Source of the DNA: Opitutia bacterium
GTDB lineage: Bacteria > Verrucomicrobiota > Verrucomicrobiia > Opitutales > Opitutaceae
Reading direction: 5' to 3'
Assembly: GCA_003142955.1 (NCBI GenBank)
Contig: PLOH01000057.1
Location: 56,536 to 91,971, forward strand
Length of the DNA: 35,436 bases
Shown: one piece after another, positions 26,551-35,257 of the stretch
Numbering within the stretch: position 1 is the stretch's first letter
Layout of the letters: each line of letters opens with the position of its first letter
Notes under the pieces: generated by a model
The model's input: the letters and a program-made list of their open reading frames with translations, nothing else
Database searches by the model: none
Told to the model about the DNA's origin: nothing
Translations under genes and position numbers: made by a program

Positions 26551-27189
26551 ATGAAGTTCAAAATCTACAGTCCCGACGGCGCGACCAGCCGTGAAGCCGA
26601 ATTCGACATTCCCGCCTTTGAGGGCAACAAGGGGGTGCAGGCCGTGAAAGAAGTCGTGGTGGCCCACCAGGCCAATGCCCGGCTCGGCACGCATTCCACC
26701 AAACGCCGCGGCGAAGTCAGCGGCGGCGGCAAGAAACCTTGGCGGCAGAAAGGCACCGGGCGCGCCCGCGCCGGCTCCACCCGTTCACCCCTCTGGCCCG
26801 GTGGCGGCATTGTGTTTGGCCCCCAGCCGCGCGACTACACGAAGAAAATCAATGCCAAGGTTAAGGCGCTGGCGTTCGGTCGCGCGCTGTTCGATCGCGC
26901 CGTGGCCGGGGACATCGACCTGATCGAGGCCTTCGAAGTCAACCCGGTCAAAACCAAGGTCATTTCCCAGATTCTCACCCGCATCGCGCCCAAAGGCAAA
27001 GTGCTCATCGTCGACGATCCCTTTGCACCCGAGATGCGCCGGGCGGCGCGCAACTTGAATCGCATCACCATGCAGGAGGCCATCAAGCTCAACACGCTCG
27101 ATCTCTGCCAGTACCGGAAGATCCTGGTGTCGACCAAGGCCCTTGAAAAGATCATCGCCCGCGCGAGCGCGGCCAACGGAGGCAACTGA
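26551..27189 (+). CDS. rplD: 50S ribosomal protein L4
   Basis: A 212-residue large-subunit protein lining the exit tunnel. The extended loop carries HSTKRRGEVSGGGKKPWRQK and GTGRARAGSTRSPLWPGGG, as in other L4. It starts 22 bases after rplC with a GGAG Shine-Dalgarno and its TGA overlaps the rplW ATG by one base, so the two are translationally coupled. L4 represses the S10 operon in enterobacteria; no matching leader is visible here. Confidence 0.98.
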   Translation: MKFKIYSPDGATSREAEFDIPAFEGNKGVQAVKEVVVAHQANARLGTHSTKRRGEVSGGGKKPWRQKGTGRARAGSTRSPLWPGGGIVFGPQPRDYTKKINAKVKALAFGRALFDRAVAGDIDLIEAFEVNPVKTKVISQILTRIAPKGKVLIVDDPFAPEMRRAARNLNRITMQEAIKLNTLDLCQYRKILVSTKALEKIIARASAANGGN

Positions 27190-27473
27190 TGATTAACGCC
27201 GAAAAAGTGCTGAACCACATGCGTCTGACGGAGAAGTCCAACAAGCTCTCCGCCGAATACAGCCAGTATACCTTTGAAGTCGCTCCGAGCGCCACCAAGT
27301 ACACCGTGCGCGAGGCAGTTGAGCAGACCTTCAAGGTTACGGTCACACGAGTGAACATCCAGAATATCCGCGGCAAGAACAAGCGCAGCCGCCGCGGCCA
27401 GCCCAGCCGGGGCTCGGATTACAAGAAGGCCATCGTAACCCTCAAGGAGGGTGACAAGATCGAGCTCGTCTGA
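27189..27473 (+). CDS. rplW: 50S ribosomal protein L23
   Basis: A 94-residue protein at the tunnel exit that docks trigger factor and SRP. EKSNKLSAEYSQYTFEVAP, ATKYTVREAVEQTFKVTVTR and GKNKRSRRGQPSRGSDYKKA are diagnostic. The start overlaps the rplD stop (ATGA-type, one base shared as TGATG) and a GGAGG lies within the end of rplD. Confidence 0.98.
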   Translation: MINAEKVLNHMRLTEKSNKLSAEYSQYTFEVAPSATKYTVREAVEQTFKVTVTRVNIQNIRGKNKRSRRGQPSRGSDYKKAIVTLKEGDKIELV

Positions 27474-27501
27474 GCCGCGCCGCCGCCAGGAGACCACCGC
27501 C

Positions 27502-28368
27502 ATGCCACTCAAAACCTTCCGCCCGCTCACCCCGTCACTTCGCTACACCGCGCTGAACCGCCCGGACGAGATCGTCGACAAGCGCCCCGAACGCGGCTTG
27601 ACCGAGCACAAGCACAAGACCGGAGGCCGCAACTGTTATGGTCGCCTCACGTCCCGTCGCCGCGGAGGCGGGCATAAGCAGCTTTACCGCATCATCGACT
27701 TCAAGCGCGACAAGATCGACGCGCGCGCAAAAGTGGCGGCGATCGAATACGATCCCAATCGCACGGCGCTCATCGCTCTCATCGTCTATGCCGATGGCAC
27801 CAAGAATTACATCCTGGCGCCCAACGGGCTGAAGGTGGGCGAGACGGTCATTAGCGCCACCAAATGCGAGAACAACGAGTACCGCCCCGGTGACGCCTAT
27901 CCGCTAGAGACGATTCCGCCTTCCACCCGCGTGCACGCAGTCGAGCTGATTCCCGGCCGCGGCGCCCAAATGGCCCGTGCCGCCGGCGCCGGCATGGAAC
28001 TCATTGGAGTGGAGAACGGCAATGCGCAACTCAAGTTGCCCTCGGGGGAAATGCGCCTCGTCAACGCCAAGTGCCGGGCCACCATCGGTGAAGTCGGCAA
28101 TGCTGATCACATCAATGAGTCGCTGGGCAAGGCCGGTCGCAATCGTTGGCTTGGCCGTCGCCCGCGCGTCCGCGGCATGGCCATGAATCCGGTCGACCAT
28201 CCCAATGGCGGCGGCCAGGGCAAATCCAAGGGCGGTGGCGGCCGGCAGCAGGTTGTCTCTCCTTGGGGTCAGCTGGCCAAGGGCTTCCCCACCCGCCGTC
28301 GTTCCCAGCGTTCCAACAGCCTCATCCTGGTCCGCAAGAACGGCCGTCCGCCCCGCGGCAAGAAATAG
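27502..28368 (+). CDS. rplB: 50S ribosomal protein L2
   Basis: A core 50S protein needed for subunit joining and peptidyl-transferase structure, 288 residues (usual 273-280). PERGLTEHKHKTGGRNCYGR, GGGHKQLYRIIDFKRDK and the functional His in GMAMNPVDHPNGGGQGKSKG are all present. The ATG at 27502 (MPLKTFRPLTPS) has AGGAG nine bases upstream; a start 17 codons earlier would overlap rplW and is rejected. Confidence 0.98.
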   Translation: MPLKTFRPLTPSLRYTALNRPDEIVDKRPERGLTEHKHKTGGRNCYGRLTSRRRGGGHKQLYRIIDFKRDKIDARAKVAAIEYDPNRTALIALIVYADGTKNYILAPNGLKVGETVISATKCENNEYRPGDAYPLETIPPSTRVHAVELIPGRGAQMARAAGAGMELIGVENGNAQLKLPSGEMRLVNAKCRATIGEVGNADHINESLGKAGRNRWLGRRPRVRGMAMNPVDHPNGGGQGKSKGGGGRQQVVSPWGQLAKGFPTRRRSQRSNSLILVRKNGRPPRGKK

Positions 28369-28413
28369 AACCCCTCTGGCGCCCCGCGCCTTAACCCTCC
28401 TCCGCTTCCCACC

Positions 28414-28689
28414 ATGGCTCGTTCAATCAAGAAAGGTTTCTTCGTCGACCCTAGTCTGATGGCCAAGATCGAGAAGGCCGCCAAGGCCAGCTCGCGCAAG
28501 CCCATCCAAACCTGGTCCCGCCGCTCGACGATCACGCCCGACTTCGTCGGCCACACCTTCAACGTCCATAACGGCAAGGCCTTCGTCGCCGTCTACGTGA
28601 CCGAGAACATGGTTGGTCACAAGCTCGGCGAATTCTCCCCGACCCGAATCTTCAAGGCCCACGGCGGCATGACCCGCAAGGAGCTCTGA
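28414..28689 (+). CDS. rpsS: 30S ribosomal protein S19
   Basis: A 91-residue 30S head protein near the A-site finger. [35 protein letters not shown] and [18 protein letters not shown] are diagnostic. The leader CCTCCTCCGCTTCCCACC before ATG is C/T-rich with no Shine-Dalgarno. Confidence 0.98.
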   Translation: MARSIKKGFFVDPSLMAKIEKAAKASSRKPIQTWSRRSTITPDFVGHTFNVHNGKAFVAVYVTENMVGHKLGEFSPTRIFKAHGGMTRKEL

Positions 28690-28720
28690 GTTCATTCCAC
28701 CGCCCAACCGCAAGCCCATC

Positions 28721-29071
28721 ATGGAAGTCCAAGCCCTTACCCGTAACACGCGCATGTCGCCGAAAAAGGTGCGCGAAGTCGCCCGCCAAATCCAGGGGCG
28801 CAAAGTTCCCGCGGCCGTCGATCTGCTGACGCTGATCCCGCGCAAATCTGCCCGCCTCCTGCTCAAGACGCTGAAAAGCGCGATCGCCAACGCGGAGAAC
28901 AATCCGAAGGTCAACCTCACGGCTGACCAGCTCACGGTCCACCGCGCGTTGGTGGAAAACGGTTCCAGCCTCCGCCGGTTCAAGGCCGGTCCCCGCGGCA
29001 CCGCCATGCCGCGCGTCAAGAAACTGTCGCACATCCGCATCGTCCTCTCCGACGAGCCGAAGCAGAACTAA
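28721..29071 (+). CDS. rplV: 50S ribosomal protein L22
   Basis: A 116-residue protein whose hairpin lines the exit tunnel. TRNTRMSPKKVREVARQIQG, ANAENNPKVNLTADQLTV and FKAGPRGTAMPRVKKLSHIR match L22; the PRGTAMPR hairpin tip is normal. No Shine-Dalgarno. Confidence 0.98.
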   Translation: MEVQALTRNTRMSPKKVREVARQIQGRKVPAAVDLLTLIPRKSARLLLKTLKSAIANAENNPKVNLTADQLTVHRALVENGSSLRRFKAGPRGTAMPRVKKLSHIRIVLSDEPKQN

Positions 29072-29110
29072 CCCCGCTCAATCACGCCCGCCCGGCCAAC
29101 CTTTTTCTCC

Positions 29111-29746
29111 ATGGGTCAGAAGACACATCCCGTCGGTTTTCGTCTCGCCGTTAACCACAACTGGCAGTCGCGCTGGTTTGCGAACAAGAAGGATTTTCCC
29201 GGTCTGCTCCTCGAAGACCATATCATCCGCACCAAGCTCATGGAGAAGCTCAAGCAGGCCTCGGTGCCGCGCATCTTCATCGAGCGGGCCTCCAACCGTG
29301 TGCGCGTGAAGATTTTCACGGCCCGCCCGGGCATTGTCATCGGCCGCAAGGGCCAGGAGATCGAGAAGATCAAGGACGAGCTCGCCAAGCTCACCGGCAA
29401 GGAAATCCTCCTCGACATCCAGGAGGTTAAGAAGCCCGAGATCGAAGCGCAATTGGTGGCGGAGAATGTCGCCCTCCAACTCGAGCGCCGCATTGCTTTC
29501 CGTCGCGCCATGAAAAAAGCCGTGGAGATGGCCATGACGCTCGGCGCCCAAGGAATCCGGATCCAATGTTCCGGCCGTCTGGGTGGGGCCGAAATCGCCC
29601 GCCGCGAGTGGCAGCGCAAAGGCAGCGTCCCGCTGCACACCCTCCGCCAGAACATCGATTACGGCTTCGCCGAAGCCCACACTCTTTACGGCAAGATCGG
29701 CGTCAAATGCTGGATCTCCAAGAAGGAAGCCGACCAGACCAACTAG
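29111..29746 (+). CDS. rpsC: 30S ribosomal protein S3
   Basis: A 211-residue protein at the mRNA entry site. It starts [20 protein letters not shown] and has a KH domain with the GRKG loop ([13 protein letters not shown]), then the C-terminal [17 protein letters not shown]. The leader TTTTTCTCC before ATG is pyrimidine-only with no Shine-Dalgarno. A 107-base gap with an AT-rich element follows. Confidence 0.98.
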   Translation: MGQKTHPVGFRLAVNHNWQSRWFANKKDFPGLLLEDHIIRTKLMEKLKQASVPRIFIERASNRVRVKIFTARPGIVIGRKGQEIEKIKDELAKLTGKEILLDIQEVKKPEIEAQLVAENVALQLERRIAFRRAMKKAVEMAMTLGAQGIRIQCSGRLGGAEIARREWQRKGSVPLHTLRQNIDYGFAEAHTLYGKIGVKCWISKKEADQTN

Positions 29747-29751
29747 TGCCA

Positions 29752-29843
29752 TTTTCAAATTACGATTTTTGATTTCCGATTGACGACCGGTAACTCAGCA
29801 GAGCTCGAAATCACTAATCTGAAATCACCCATCTGAAATCATA
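29752..29843. repeat. AT-rich inverted element, copy B (rpsC-rplP gap)
   Basis: Left arm 29752-29785 (TTACGATTTTTGATTTCCGA) and right arm 29804-29843 (TCTGAAATCACCCATCTGAA) are imperfect inverted copies. The right arm ends 10 bases before the rplP start. Confidence 0.7.
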
Positions 29844-29853
29844 GTTCCCTCCC

Positions 29854-30279
29854 ATGGCCTCTCTCGCCCCCGCCCGAACCAAATACCGCAAGATACAGAA
29901 AGGCAGCAACGCCGGCAATGCCAAGCGCGGCAACACGCTGGCTTTCGGCGAATTCGGCCTGCAATCCCTGACGCGAGGCTCCATGACCGGCGCGCAGATC
30001 GAAGCAGCGCGCGTGGCCATCTCCCGCCACCTCAAGCGCAAGGGCAAGCTCTGGATCCGCATCTTTCCGCACAAGCCGATCACCAAGAAACCCGCCGAAA
30101 CCCGCATGGGACACGGCAAGGGCCCGGTCGAGTATTACGTCGCCCAGATCAAGCCTGGCGTCGTGCTGTTCGAACTCGCGGGCACACCGCTGAAGGTGGC
30201 CAAAGAGGCGTTCCGCCTCGCCGACACCAAGCTGCCCTTTCGGTGCCGCTTCATCGTCCGCGAAAACGCGACGGTTTGA
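29854..30279 (+). CDS. rplP: 50S ribosomal protein L16
   Basis: A 141-residue protein that helps place A-site t[42 protein letters not shown] and [19 protein letters not shown] are diagnostic. The start follows an AT-rich inverted element and a C/T leader (GTTCCCTCCC) with no Shine-Dalgarno. Confidence 0.98.
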   Translation: MASLAPARTKYRKIQKGSNAGNAKRGNTLAFGEFGLQSLTRGSMTGAQIEAARVAISRHLKRKGKLWIRIFPHKPITKKPAETRMGHGKGPVEYYVAQIKPGVVLFELAGTPLKVAKEAFRLADTKLPFRCRFIVRENATV

Positions 30280-30319
30280 CCCGGCGATTCATCCCACAAC
30301 CCTCTCCCCTGCTTCCTCC

Positions 30320-30526
30320 ATGAAGACGAAAGAGATTCGCGAGCTATCCCAGACGGAAATCGAATCCAAACTGCGCGAAACCCGCGAGCAACTGCTGCAA
30401 CTCCGCCTGCGCAAGCAAACCGGCCAGATCGAAAAGCCTCACCTGCTGCACGCTTACCGCAAGGACATGGCCCGTCTCGAGACCATCCTGCACGCCATGA
30501 AGCAGACTGCCGCCCCGACCGCCTGA
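30320..30526 (+). CDS. rpmC: 50S ribosomal protein L29
   Basis: A 68-residue two-helix protein next to L23 at the tunnel exit. [20 protein letters not shown] and [15 protein letters not shown] are typical. The leader CTGCTTCCTCC before ATG is C/T-rich. Confidence 0.97.
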   Translation: MKTKEIRELSQTEIESKLRETREQLLQLRLRKQTGQIEKPHLLHAYRKDMARLETILHAMKQTAAPTA

Positions 30527-30548
30527 TCCTTTCCAACCGATTTTCAAC

Positions 30549-30935
30549 ATGTCCGCTCCCACCCGCAACAAGCGCAAGACCTTCGTCGGCTTCGTCACCA
30601 GCCGCATGGGCGAAAAGTCCATCAAGGTCACGGTTCACTACCGGACTCCGCATGCGAAGTACCAGAAGGTCATCAACCGCCAGACCGTTGTGCACGCGCA
30701 TGACGAGAAGAATGAGGCGAAAGTTGGCGACCAGGTCGAGGTCATGGAGACCCGCCCGCTCAGCCGGCTGAAACGTTGGCGGTTGGTGCGCGTGGTCGAG
30801 GCGGCCAAGACCGGCATTGCCCAGGCCATTTCGGAACAGGACGTGGCCCAGACCGTCCCCACCAAGCTAACGCCCGCCCCGGTTCCCGCCGCCAGCCCCG
30901 CCGAAGCGGCGGCGGCGGACACACCGTCGGCCTGA
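30549..30935 (+). CDS. rpsQ: 30S ribosomal protein S17 with a long C-terminal tail
   Basis: An OB-fold 30S protein. The core (1-86) has RKTFVGFVTSRMGEKSIKVT, HYRTPHAKYQKVINRQTVVH and METRPLSRLKRWRLVRVVEA. The total of 128 residues exceeds the usual 80-90: residues 87-128 form an Ala/Pro-rich tail (TPAPVPAASPAEAAAADTPS). No Shine-Dalgarno. Confidence 0.97.
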   Translation: MSAPTRNKRKTFVGFVTSRMGEKSIKVTVHYRTPHAKYQKVINRQTVVHAHDEKNEAKVGDQVEVMETRPLSRLKRWRLVRVVEAAKTGIAQAISEQDVAQTVPTKLTPAPVPAASPAEAAAADTPSA

Positions 30936-30973
30936 ACCAACAACCCTGAACGCCGTAAACCCGGAGGCACGCC

Positions 30974-31339
30974 ATGATTCAACTGCGCTCCATTCTCGAC
31001 ATCGCCGACAACACCGGCGCCCGCCGGGCTGCGCTGATCCAACGCATGGGTCAGAACACGCCCTTCGCCCACGTCGGTGATATTGTCACCGTCCACATCA
31101 AGGAAAGCTCCACTGACGCCACCGTAAAAAAGGGCGAGGTGGTCAAGGCGGTGGTGGTCCGCACCAAGGCAGCCATCCACCGGAACGACGGCAGCTATCT
31201 TCGCTTTGACAGCAATGCGATCGTCATCATTGACGCGGATGGCAATCCGCGCGGAACCCGCATCTTCGGTCCGGTGGCCCGCGAACTGCGCGCCAAGAAC
31301 TTCATGAAGATCATCTCGCTGGCCCCGGAGGTCCTCTGA
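30974..31339 (+). CDS. rplN: 50S ribosomal protein L14
   Basis: A 121-residue protein of the subunit interface. [33 protein letters not shown] and [20 protein letters not shown] are diagnostic. It has a strong Shine-Dalgarno (GGAGG nine bases before ATG). Confidence 0.98.
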   Translation: MIQLRSILDIADNTGARRAALIQRMGQNTPFAHVGDIVTVHIKESSTDATVKKGEVVKAVVVRTKAAIHRNDGSYLRFDSNAIVIIDADGNPRGTRIFGPVARELRAKNFMKIISLAPEVL

Positions 31340-31341
31340 CC

Positions 31342-31617
31342 ATGCAGAAATTCCATATCAAACGCGGCGAAATCGTCGTCGTCATCGCCGGTGCCCACAA
31401 AGGCAAGCAGGGCAAGGTTCTTGAGATCCTGGCCGTAAAGCAGCGGGCCCGCGTCGAAGGCATTGCCATGGTCAAGCGTCACCTGAAAAAATCGCAGGAT
31501 CATCCCCAAGGCACCATCGCCGAGCGCGAAGGCTCCGTTCACATCTCCAATCTCATGGCGCTGGCGCGCTGGGAACAGACCAAGGCCGGCAAGAAGGCGC
31601 CGGCCGCCCAATCGTAG
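31342..31617 (+). CDS. rplX: 50S ribosomal protein L24
   Basis: A 91-residue assembly-initiating protein. It has the KOW motif (KRGEIVVVIAGAHKGKQGKV) and HLKKSQDHPQGTIAEREGSV. A short Lys/Ala tail (KAGKKAPAAQS) ends it. It begins two bases after rplN with GGAGG inside the end of that gene, so it is coupled. Confidence 0.97.
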   Translation: MQKFHIKRGEIVVVIAGAHKGKQGKVLEILAVKQRARVEGIAMVKRHLKKSQDHPQGTIAEREGSVHISNLMALARWEQTKAGKKAPAAQS

Positions 31618-31691
31618 CCCGTCATGTTGTGCCCTTCCCTTCCCATCGAACACTCAACCCGCCTCCGGCTCGGTAACCCGGTCGCACCATC

Positions 31692-32279
31692 ATGAGTTAC
31701 ATTCCTTCTCTTCAGAAACATTACGCCGAGCACGCCGTGCCCGAATTAATGAAGCTGCGCGGCTACACGAACAAGCACGAGGTGCCGCGCCTGACCAAGG
31801 TCACGATCAACACCGGCATTGACGCCGAGGCGGACAAGAACGTGATCGCCGACACTCAGCGTGACATCACGGTGCTGGCGGGGCAGAAACCGGTACTCGC
31901 GAAGTCTCGGAAGGCGATCGCCAATTTCAAGCTCAAGCAGGGCCAGGTGGTCGGCTGCCATGTGACGCTCCGCGGGCCGGCCATGTGGGAGTTCCTCTAC
32001 CGTCTCATCGCGGTCGCCCTTCCGACCATCCGCGACTTCCGCGGGATGTCGCCCAAGCTCGACGGCCAGGGCAACTACACCATCGGGGTGACCGACCACA
32101 CGATCTTCCCCGAGATCACGGTCGACAACGTGAAGAAACATATCGGCGTCGACATCACGATCGTCACCACCGCCAACACGGACGACGAGGCCCGTGACCT
32201 CCTGCGCCTGCTCGGGATGCCGTTCCGCCGCGCCGAAACCCCGGTCAAGCCCGCCGCCCCCGCCCCCAAAGCCGCCTGA
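31692..32279 (+). CDS. rplE: 50S ribosomal protein L5
   Basis: A 5S rRNA-binding protein of 195 residues (usual about 180). It is recognised by KVTINTGIDAEADKNVIADT, GQKPVLAKSRKAIANFKLKQ and VGCHVTLRGPAMWEFLYRL. The last 15 or so residues (TPVKPAAPAPKAA) are an Ala/Pro tail beyond the family end. A 74-base gap separates it from rplX; no Shine-Dalgarno. Confidence 0.98.
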   Translation: MSYIPSLQKHYAEHAVPELMKLRGYTNKHEVPRLTKVTINTGIDAEADKNVIADTQRDITVLAGQKPVLAKSRKAIANFKLKQGQVVGCHVTLRGPAMWEFLYRLIAVALPTIRDFRGMSPKLDGQGNYTIGVTDHTIFPEITVDNVKKHIGVDITIVTTANTDDEARDLLRLLGMPFRRAETPVKPAAPAPKAA

Positions 32280-32285
32280 TCCCAT

Positions 32286-32398
32286 CTCCGATTTTCGATT
32301 GACGATTTTTGCTTTGGCAACACCGCCGTACCAATCAGCGAGGGTTCCCCGACCGGGCCCGCCAATCGTAAATCACCCATCGTAAATCCAAAATCTCC
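32286..32398. repeat. AT-rich inverted element, copy C (rplE-rpsN gap)
   Basis: Left arm 32286-32311 (GATTTTCGATTGACGATTTT) and right arm 32362-32398 (AATCGTAAATCACCCATCGT) are imperfect inverted copies around a 50-base GC-rich spacer. The right arm ends about four bases before the rpsN start. Confidence 0.7.
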
Positions 32399-32402
32399 CG
32401 CC

Positions 32403-32708
32403 ATGCCCAAGACCTCCGCCATCGAGCGTAACAAGAAACGCAAGCGTCTCGTCGAGAAATTCAAGGCCAAGCGCGCCGAACTCAAGGCCATCCTCGCCAA
32501 CCCGAAGACGGCGGATGTGGACTTTTTTGCGGCGCAGAAGAAGATGGCCAAACTGCCGCGCAATTCCTCGCGCGTGCGGATCCGCAACCGTTGCGCGCTA
32601 AGTGGCCGCCCGCGCGCCTACATCGGGCGTTTCGGGGTGTCCCGCATCACCTTCCGCGAACTCGCCCTCGCCGGCAAGATTCCTGGCGTGACCAAGTCCT
32701 CCTGGTGA
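32403..32708 (+). CDS. rpsN: 30S ribosomal protein S14 (zinc-free long form)
   Basis: A 30S head protein of 101 residues. [20 protein letters not shown] and [20 protein letters not shown] mark the long form; the CxxC zinc pairs of the short form are absent. The leader CTCCCGCC before ATG follows an AT-rich inverted element. Confidence 0.97.
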   Translation: MPKTSAIERNKKRKRLVEKFKAKRAELKAILANPKTADVDFFAAQKKMAKLPRNSSRVRIRNRCALSGRPRAYIGRFGVSRITFRELALAGKIPGVTKSSW

Positions 32709-32766
32709 CCCTTTGTGCCGGCGGGAGTGGGATATGACCCGCCTGGCGCCCTCAACCACATCCAAC

Positions 32767-33159
32767 ATGACCGATCCGATTAGTGATTTCCTGACCCGCC
32801 TGCGCAACGCCAGCAAGGCGCGCCGCGACGAGTGTTCCGCTCCTTTTTCCAAGGTGAAGGAAGGCCTCGCCGCCATCCTCAAATCCGAAGGCTATATCTC
32901 CGACTACTCGACCGGCAGCGACGACGCGGGCCACCAGACGCTCGTGGCGAAGATGAAGTACGTCGACAGCGCGCCGGCCATTACCGGTATCCGCCGGATG
33001 AGCACGCCCGGCCGCCGGCTTTACTGCCGGTACAGCGAGATCCCCCTGGTCCTCAATGGCCTCGGCATCTCGATTCTTTCCACTTCCAAGGGCCTCTTGA
33101 AGGACCAGGATTGCCGCCGTGGCAAACTCGGCGGCGAGCTAATCTGCAACATTTGGTAA
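32767..33159 (+). CDS. rpsH: 30S ribosomal protein S8
   Basis: A 16S rRNA-binding protein, 130 residues. MTDPISDFLTRLRNASKARR and the C-terminal GLGISILSTSKGLLKDQDCR are diagnostic. The ATG at 32767 replaces one 18 codons upstream, which gives an extension unlike S8. No Shine-Dalgarno. In Escherichia coli S8 represses the spc operon; no target was identified here. Confidence 0.97.
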   Translation: MTDPISDFLTRLRNASKARRDECSAPFSKVKEGLAAILKSEGYISDYSTGSDDAGHQTLVAKMKYVDSAPAITGIRRMSTPGRRLYCRYSEIPLVLNGLGISILSTSKGLLKDQDCRRGKLGGELICNIW

Positions 33160-33173
33160 GGAGACCCTCCGCC

Positions 33174-33713
33174 ATGAGCCGTATCGGCAAACAACCCGTT
33201 CCCATTCCCGACAAGGTCAAAGTCGACGTGCAGGATCACTCCATCAAAGTGGAGGGTCCAAAGGGCAAGGTCAGCAAGACCTTCGCCGACGTCGTCAAAC
33301 TCTCGGTCAACGACAAACGCGAGATCATCGTAACGCCGCTGGTGGACAGCCGTTTCGCTAACGCCATGTATGGCACCGCCCGCTCGATCATCAACAGCAT
33401 GATCAAGGGGGCCGCCGTGGGCTTCACGAAGGACCTCGAAATCCAGGGCGTCGGCTTCAAGGCCGTGGCCAAGGGCAAGCAGATCGAGTTTTCGCTCGGT
33501 TACTCGCACCAGATCCTGTTCGACATTCCGGAGGGCATCAAGGTGACCATCGCCGACAACACCAAGTTGAAGGTCGAGGGCGCCGATAAGCAGCTCGTCG
33601 GCGCGGTCACAGCCGAGATCCGCGGCTATTATCCGCCGGAACCCTACAAGGGCAAAGGCGTGCGGATCGTGGGAGAGCGCGTCCGCCGCAAGGAAGGCAA
33701 GACCGTCGCCTGA
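33174..33713 (+). CDS. rplF: 50S ribosomal protein L6
   Basis: A 179-residue protein near the factor-binding site. MSRIGKQPVPIPDKVKVDV, LEIQGVGFKAVAKGKQIEFS and PPEPYKGKGVRIVGERVRRK are diagnostic. It starts 14 bases after rpsH with AAGGAGA 10 bases before ATG. Confidence 0.98.
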   Translation: MSRIGKQPVPIPDKVKVDVQDHSIKVEGPKGKVSKTFADVVKLSVNDKREIIVTPLVDSRFANAMYGTARSIINSMIKGAAVGFTKDLEIQGVGFKAVAKGKQIEFSLGYSHQILFDIPEGIKVTIADNTKLKVEGADKQLVGAVTAEIRGYYPPEPYKGKGVRIVGERVRRKEGKTVA

Positions 33714-33773
33714 GGCGCGCGTGGCTCCCCCAGCCAATCGCCAAGAGCAAATAGCCAAAAACAAATCTTCCCC

Positions 33774-34136
33774 GTGAACACCATCCACAAAGCCCAGTTG
33801 CTGCAGAAGCGCAAATGGCGCATCCGCAAGAAGGTTGCCGGCACCGCCGCGCGACCGCGCCTCAGCGTCAAGTTTTCGGGCAAGCACATCTACGCCCAGG
33901 CGATCAACGACGACACTGCGACCACCGTGGTCTTTCTCTCGAGCGTCGATCCTGAACTCCGCCCCCAGAAACTCAAAGCCAACCTCGCCAGCGCCAAGGT
34001 GCTCGGCGTCGCCTTCGCCGCCAAGGCCAAGGCCGCCGGCCTCACCCAGGTCGTCTTCGACCGCAACGGCCGCCCCTACCACGGCAAGGTCAAAACGTTC
34101 GCGGACGCCACGCGCGCCGGCGGACTTGTCTTTTAA
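33774..34136 (+). CDS. rplR: 50S ribosomal protein L18 (GTG start)
   Basis: A 5S rRNA-binding protein of 120 residues. KRKWRIRKKVAGTAARPRLS and the final VVFDRNGRPYHGKVKTFADA match L18. The only sensible start is GTG at 33774, with no Shine-Dalgarno but a leader AAACAAATCTTCCCC, preceded by a single AT-rich arm-like stretch (33735-33768). The 60-base gap before it is larger than most here. Confidence 0.97.
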   Translation: MNTIHKAQLLQKRKWRIRKKVAGTAARPRLSVKFSGKHIYAQAINDDTATTVVFLSSVDPELRPQKLKANLASAKVLGVAFAAKAKAAGLTQVVFDRNGRPYHGKVKTFADATRAGGLVF

Positions 34137-34145
34137 TCACCGCCC

Positions 34146-34664
34146 ATGAGCTTCCCCCCCAGAAATCCCAATGCCTCCAGCGCCTCGGACTCCGCCGCAG
34201 GCGATTCCGGGATGATCGAGAAGGTCGTCTTCATCAACCGCTGCGCGAAGGTCGTCAAGGGTGGCCGCCGTTTCAGCTTCTCCGCCCTCGCCGTCGTCGG
34301 CGATCAGAAGGGCAAAGTCGGGATCGGCTACGGCAAGGCCAACGAGGTGCCCGACGCCATTCGGAAGAGCACGGAACACGCCCGCAAGAGCATGGTGTCC
34401 GTGAAGCTCAAGGGCGACACCATTCCGCACGAAGTGCTGGGTGAATACGACGGCGGCAAGGTATTCCTCCGGCCGGCCAGTCCCGGCACCGGCATCATCG
34501 CCGGCGGCGGCGTCCGCGCCGTCCTCGAAGCCGCGGGCATTCGCAACATTCTCTCGAAATCGATGGGGTCCAAGAACCACATCGCCGTCGTCCATGCCAC
34601 GCTCAACGGATTGCTCAAACTCCGGCTCGCGGCCGACGTTCACGCACTCCGCAGCCACAGTTGA
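34146..34664 (+). CDS. rpsE: 30S ribosomal protein S5
   Basis: A fidelity protein of 172 residues. [40 protein letters not shown] and [20 protein letters not shown] are diagnostic. The first 22 residues are a Ser/Pro/Asn-rich extension; Met23 (34212) is a possible internal start. The next gene is rplO after 44 bases, so rpmD (L30), which normally sits between, is missing. Confidence 0.97.
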   Translation: MSFPPRNPNASSASDSAAGDSGMIEKVVFINRCAKVVKGGRRFSFSALAVVGDQKGKVGIGYGKANEVPDAIRKSTEHARKSMVSVKLKGDTIPHEVLGEYDGGKVFLRPASPGTGIIAGGGVRAVLEAAGIRNILSKSMGSKNHIAVVHATLNGLLKLRLAADVHALRSHS

Positions 34665-34708
34665 CCTCCGCTCCGGCCTGACCGGGCCGGCTTCCACTTC
34701 AGACGCCC

Positions 34709-35155
34709 ATGAAACTCCACGAACTCAAGAACGTCCCTGGCGCGGTGCACCGCAAGAAACGCGTCGGCTGCGGCGAAGGCGGCGGCCACGGCAAGACCTC
34801 CGGCCGCGGCGGCAAAGGCCAGACGGCCCGCAGCGGCGGCTCGATCCGCCCCGGTTTCGAAGGCGGCCAGATGCCCCTTTACCGCAAACTTCCGCATCGC
34901 GGATTCAACCAGTATCGTTTCCGCACCGAATACGAGGTCATCAATGTCGGCGATCTCGGGAAACTCGATGCGGCAATCACTGAGGTGACCCCGGCCGTGC
35001 TGGCCGCAGCGGGCCTGATCCGCGCCAACGACGCTCCGGTCGCGGTGCTCGGCGATGGCGAAATCAGCCGCGTCTTCAAGATCACCGTTGCCAGGTTCTC
35101 CGCTTCCGCCAAGGCCAAGATCGAGAAGGTCGGCGGCCAGGCCATCACGGCCTGA
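34709..35155 (+). CDS. rplO: 50S ribosomal protein L15
   Basis: A 148-residue protein central to 50S assembly. MKLHELKNVPGAVHRKKRVG, then the Gly-rich CGEGGGHGKTSGRGGKGQTA and GFEGGQMPLYRKLPHRGF are diagnostic. No Shine-Dalgarno; the leader is C-rich (GACGCCC). Confidence 0.98.
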   Translation: MKLHELKNVPGAVHRKKRVGCGEGGGHGKTSGRGGKGQTARSGGSIRPGFEGGQMPLYRKLPHRGFNQYRFRTEYEVINVGDLGKLDAAITEVTPAVLAAAGLIRANDAPVAVLGDGEISRVFKITVARFSASAKAKIEKVGGQAITA

Positions 35156-35166
35156 CGGCCGCGCCC

Positions 35167-35251
35167 ATTTACGATTTTTGATTGATGATTTGTGGTTAGT
35201 CTCCTCGCCGCCCCGACCAATTCATAAGTCGAGAATCGCAAATCGAAGATC
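35167..35251. repeat. AT-rich inverted element, copy D (rplO-secY gap)
   Basis: Left arm 35167-35196 (CATTTACGATTTTTGATTGA region) and right arm 35225-35251 (GAGAATCGCAAATCGAAGAT) are imperfect inverted copies. The right arm ends six bases before the secY start. Confidence 0.7.
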
Positions 35252-35257
35252 CTCCCC

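Noticed and set aside
33021..34082. A 353-codon minus-strand frame over rpsH-rplF-rplR
   Set aside because: It is a shadow of three conserved ribosomal genes and crosses their intergenic gaps.
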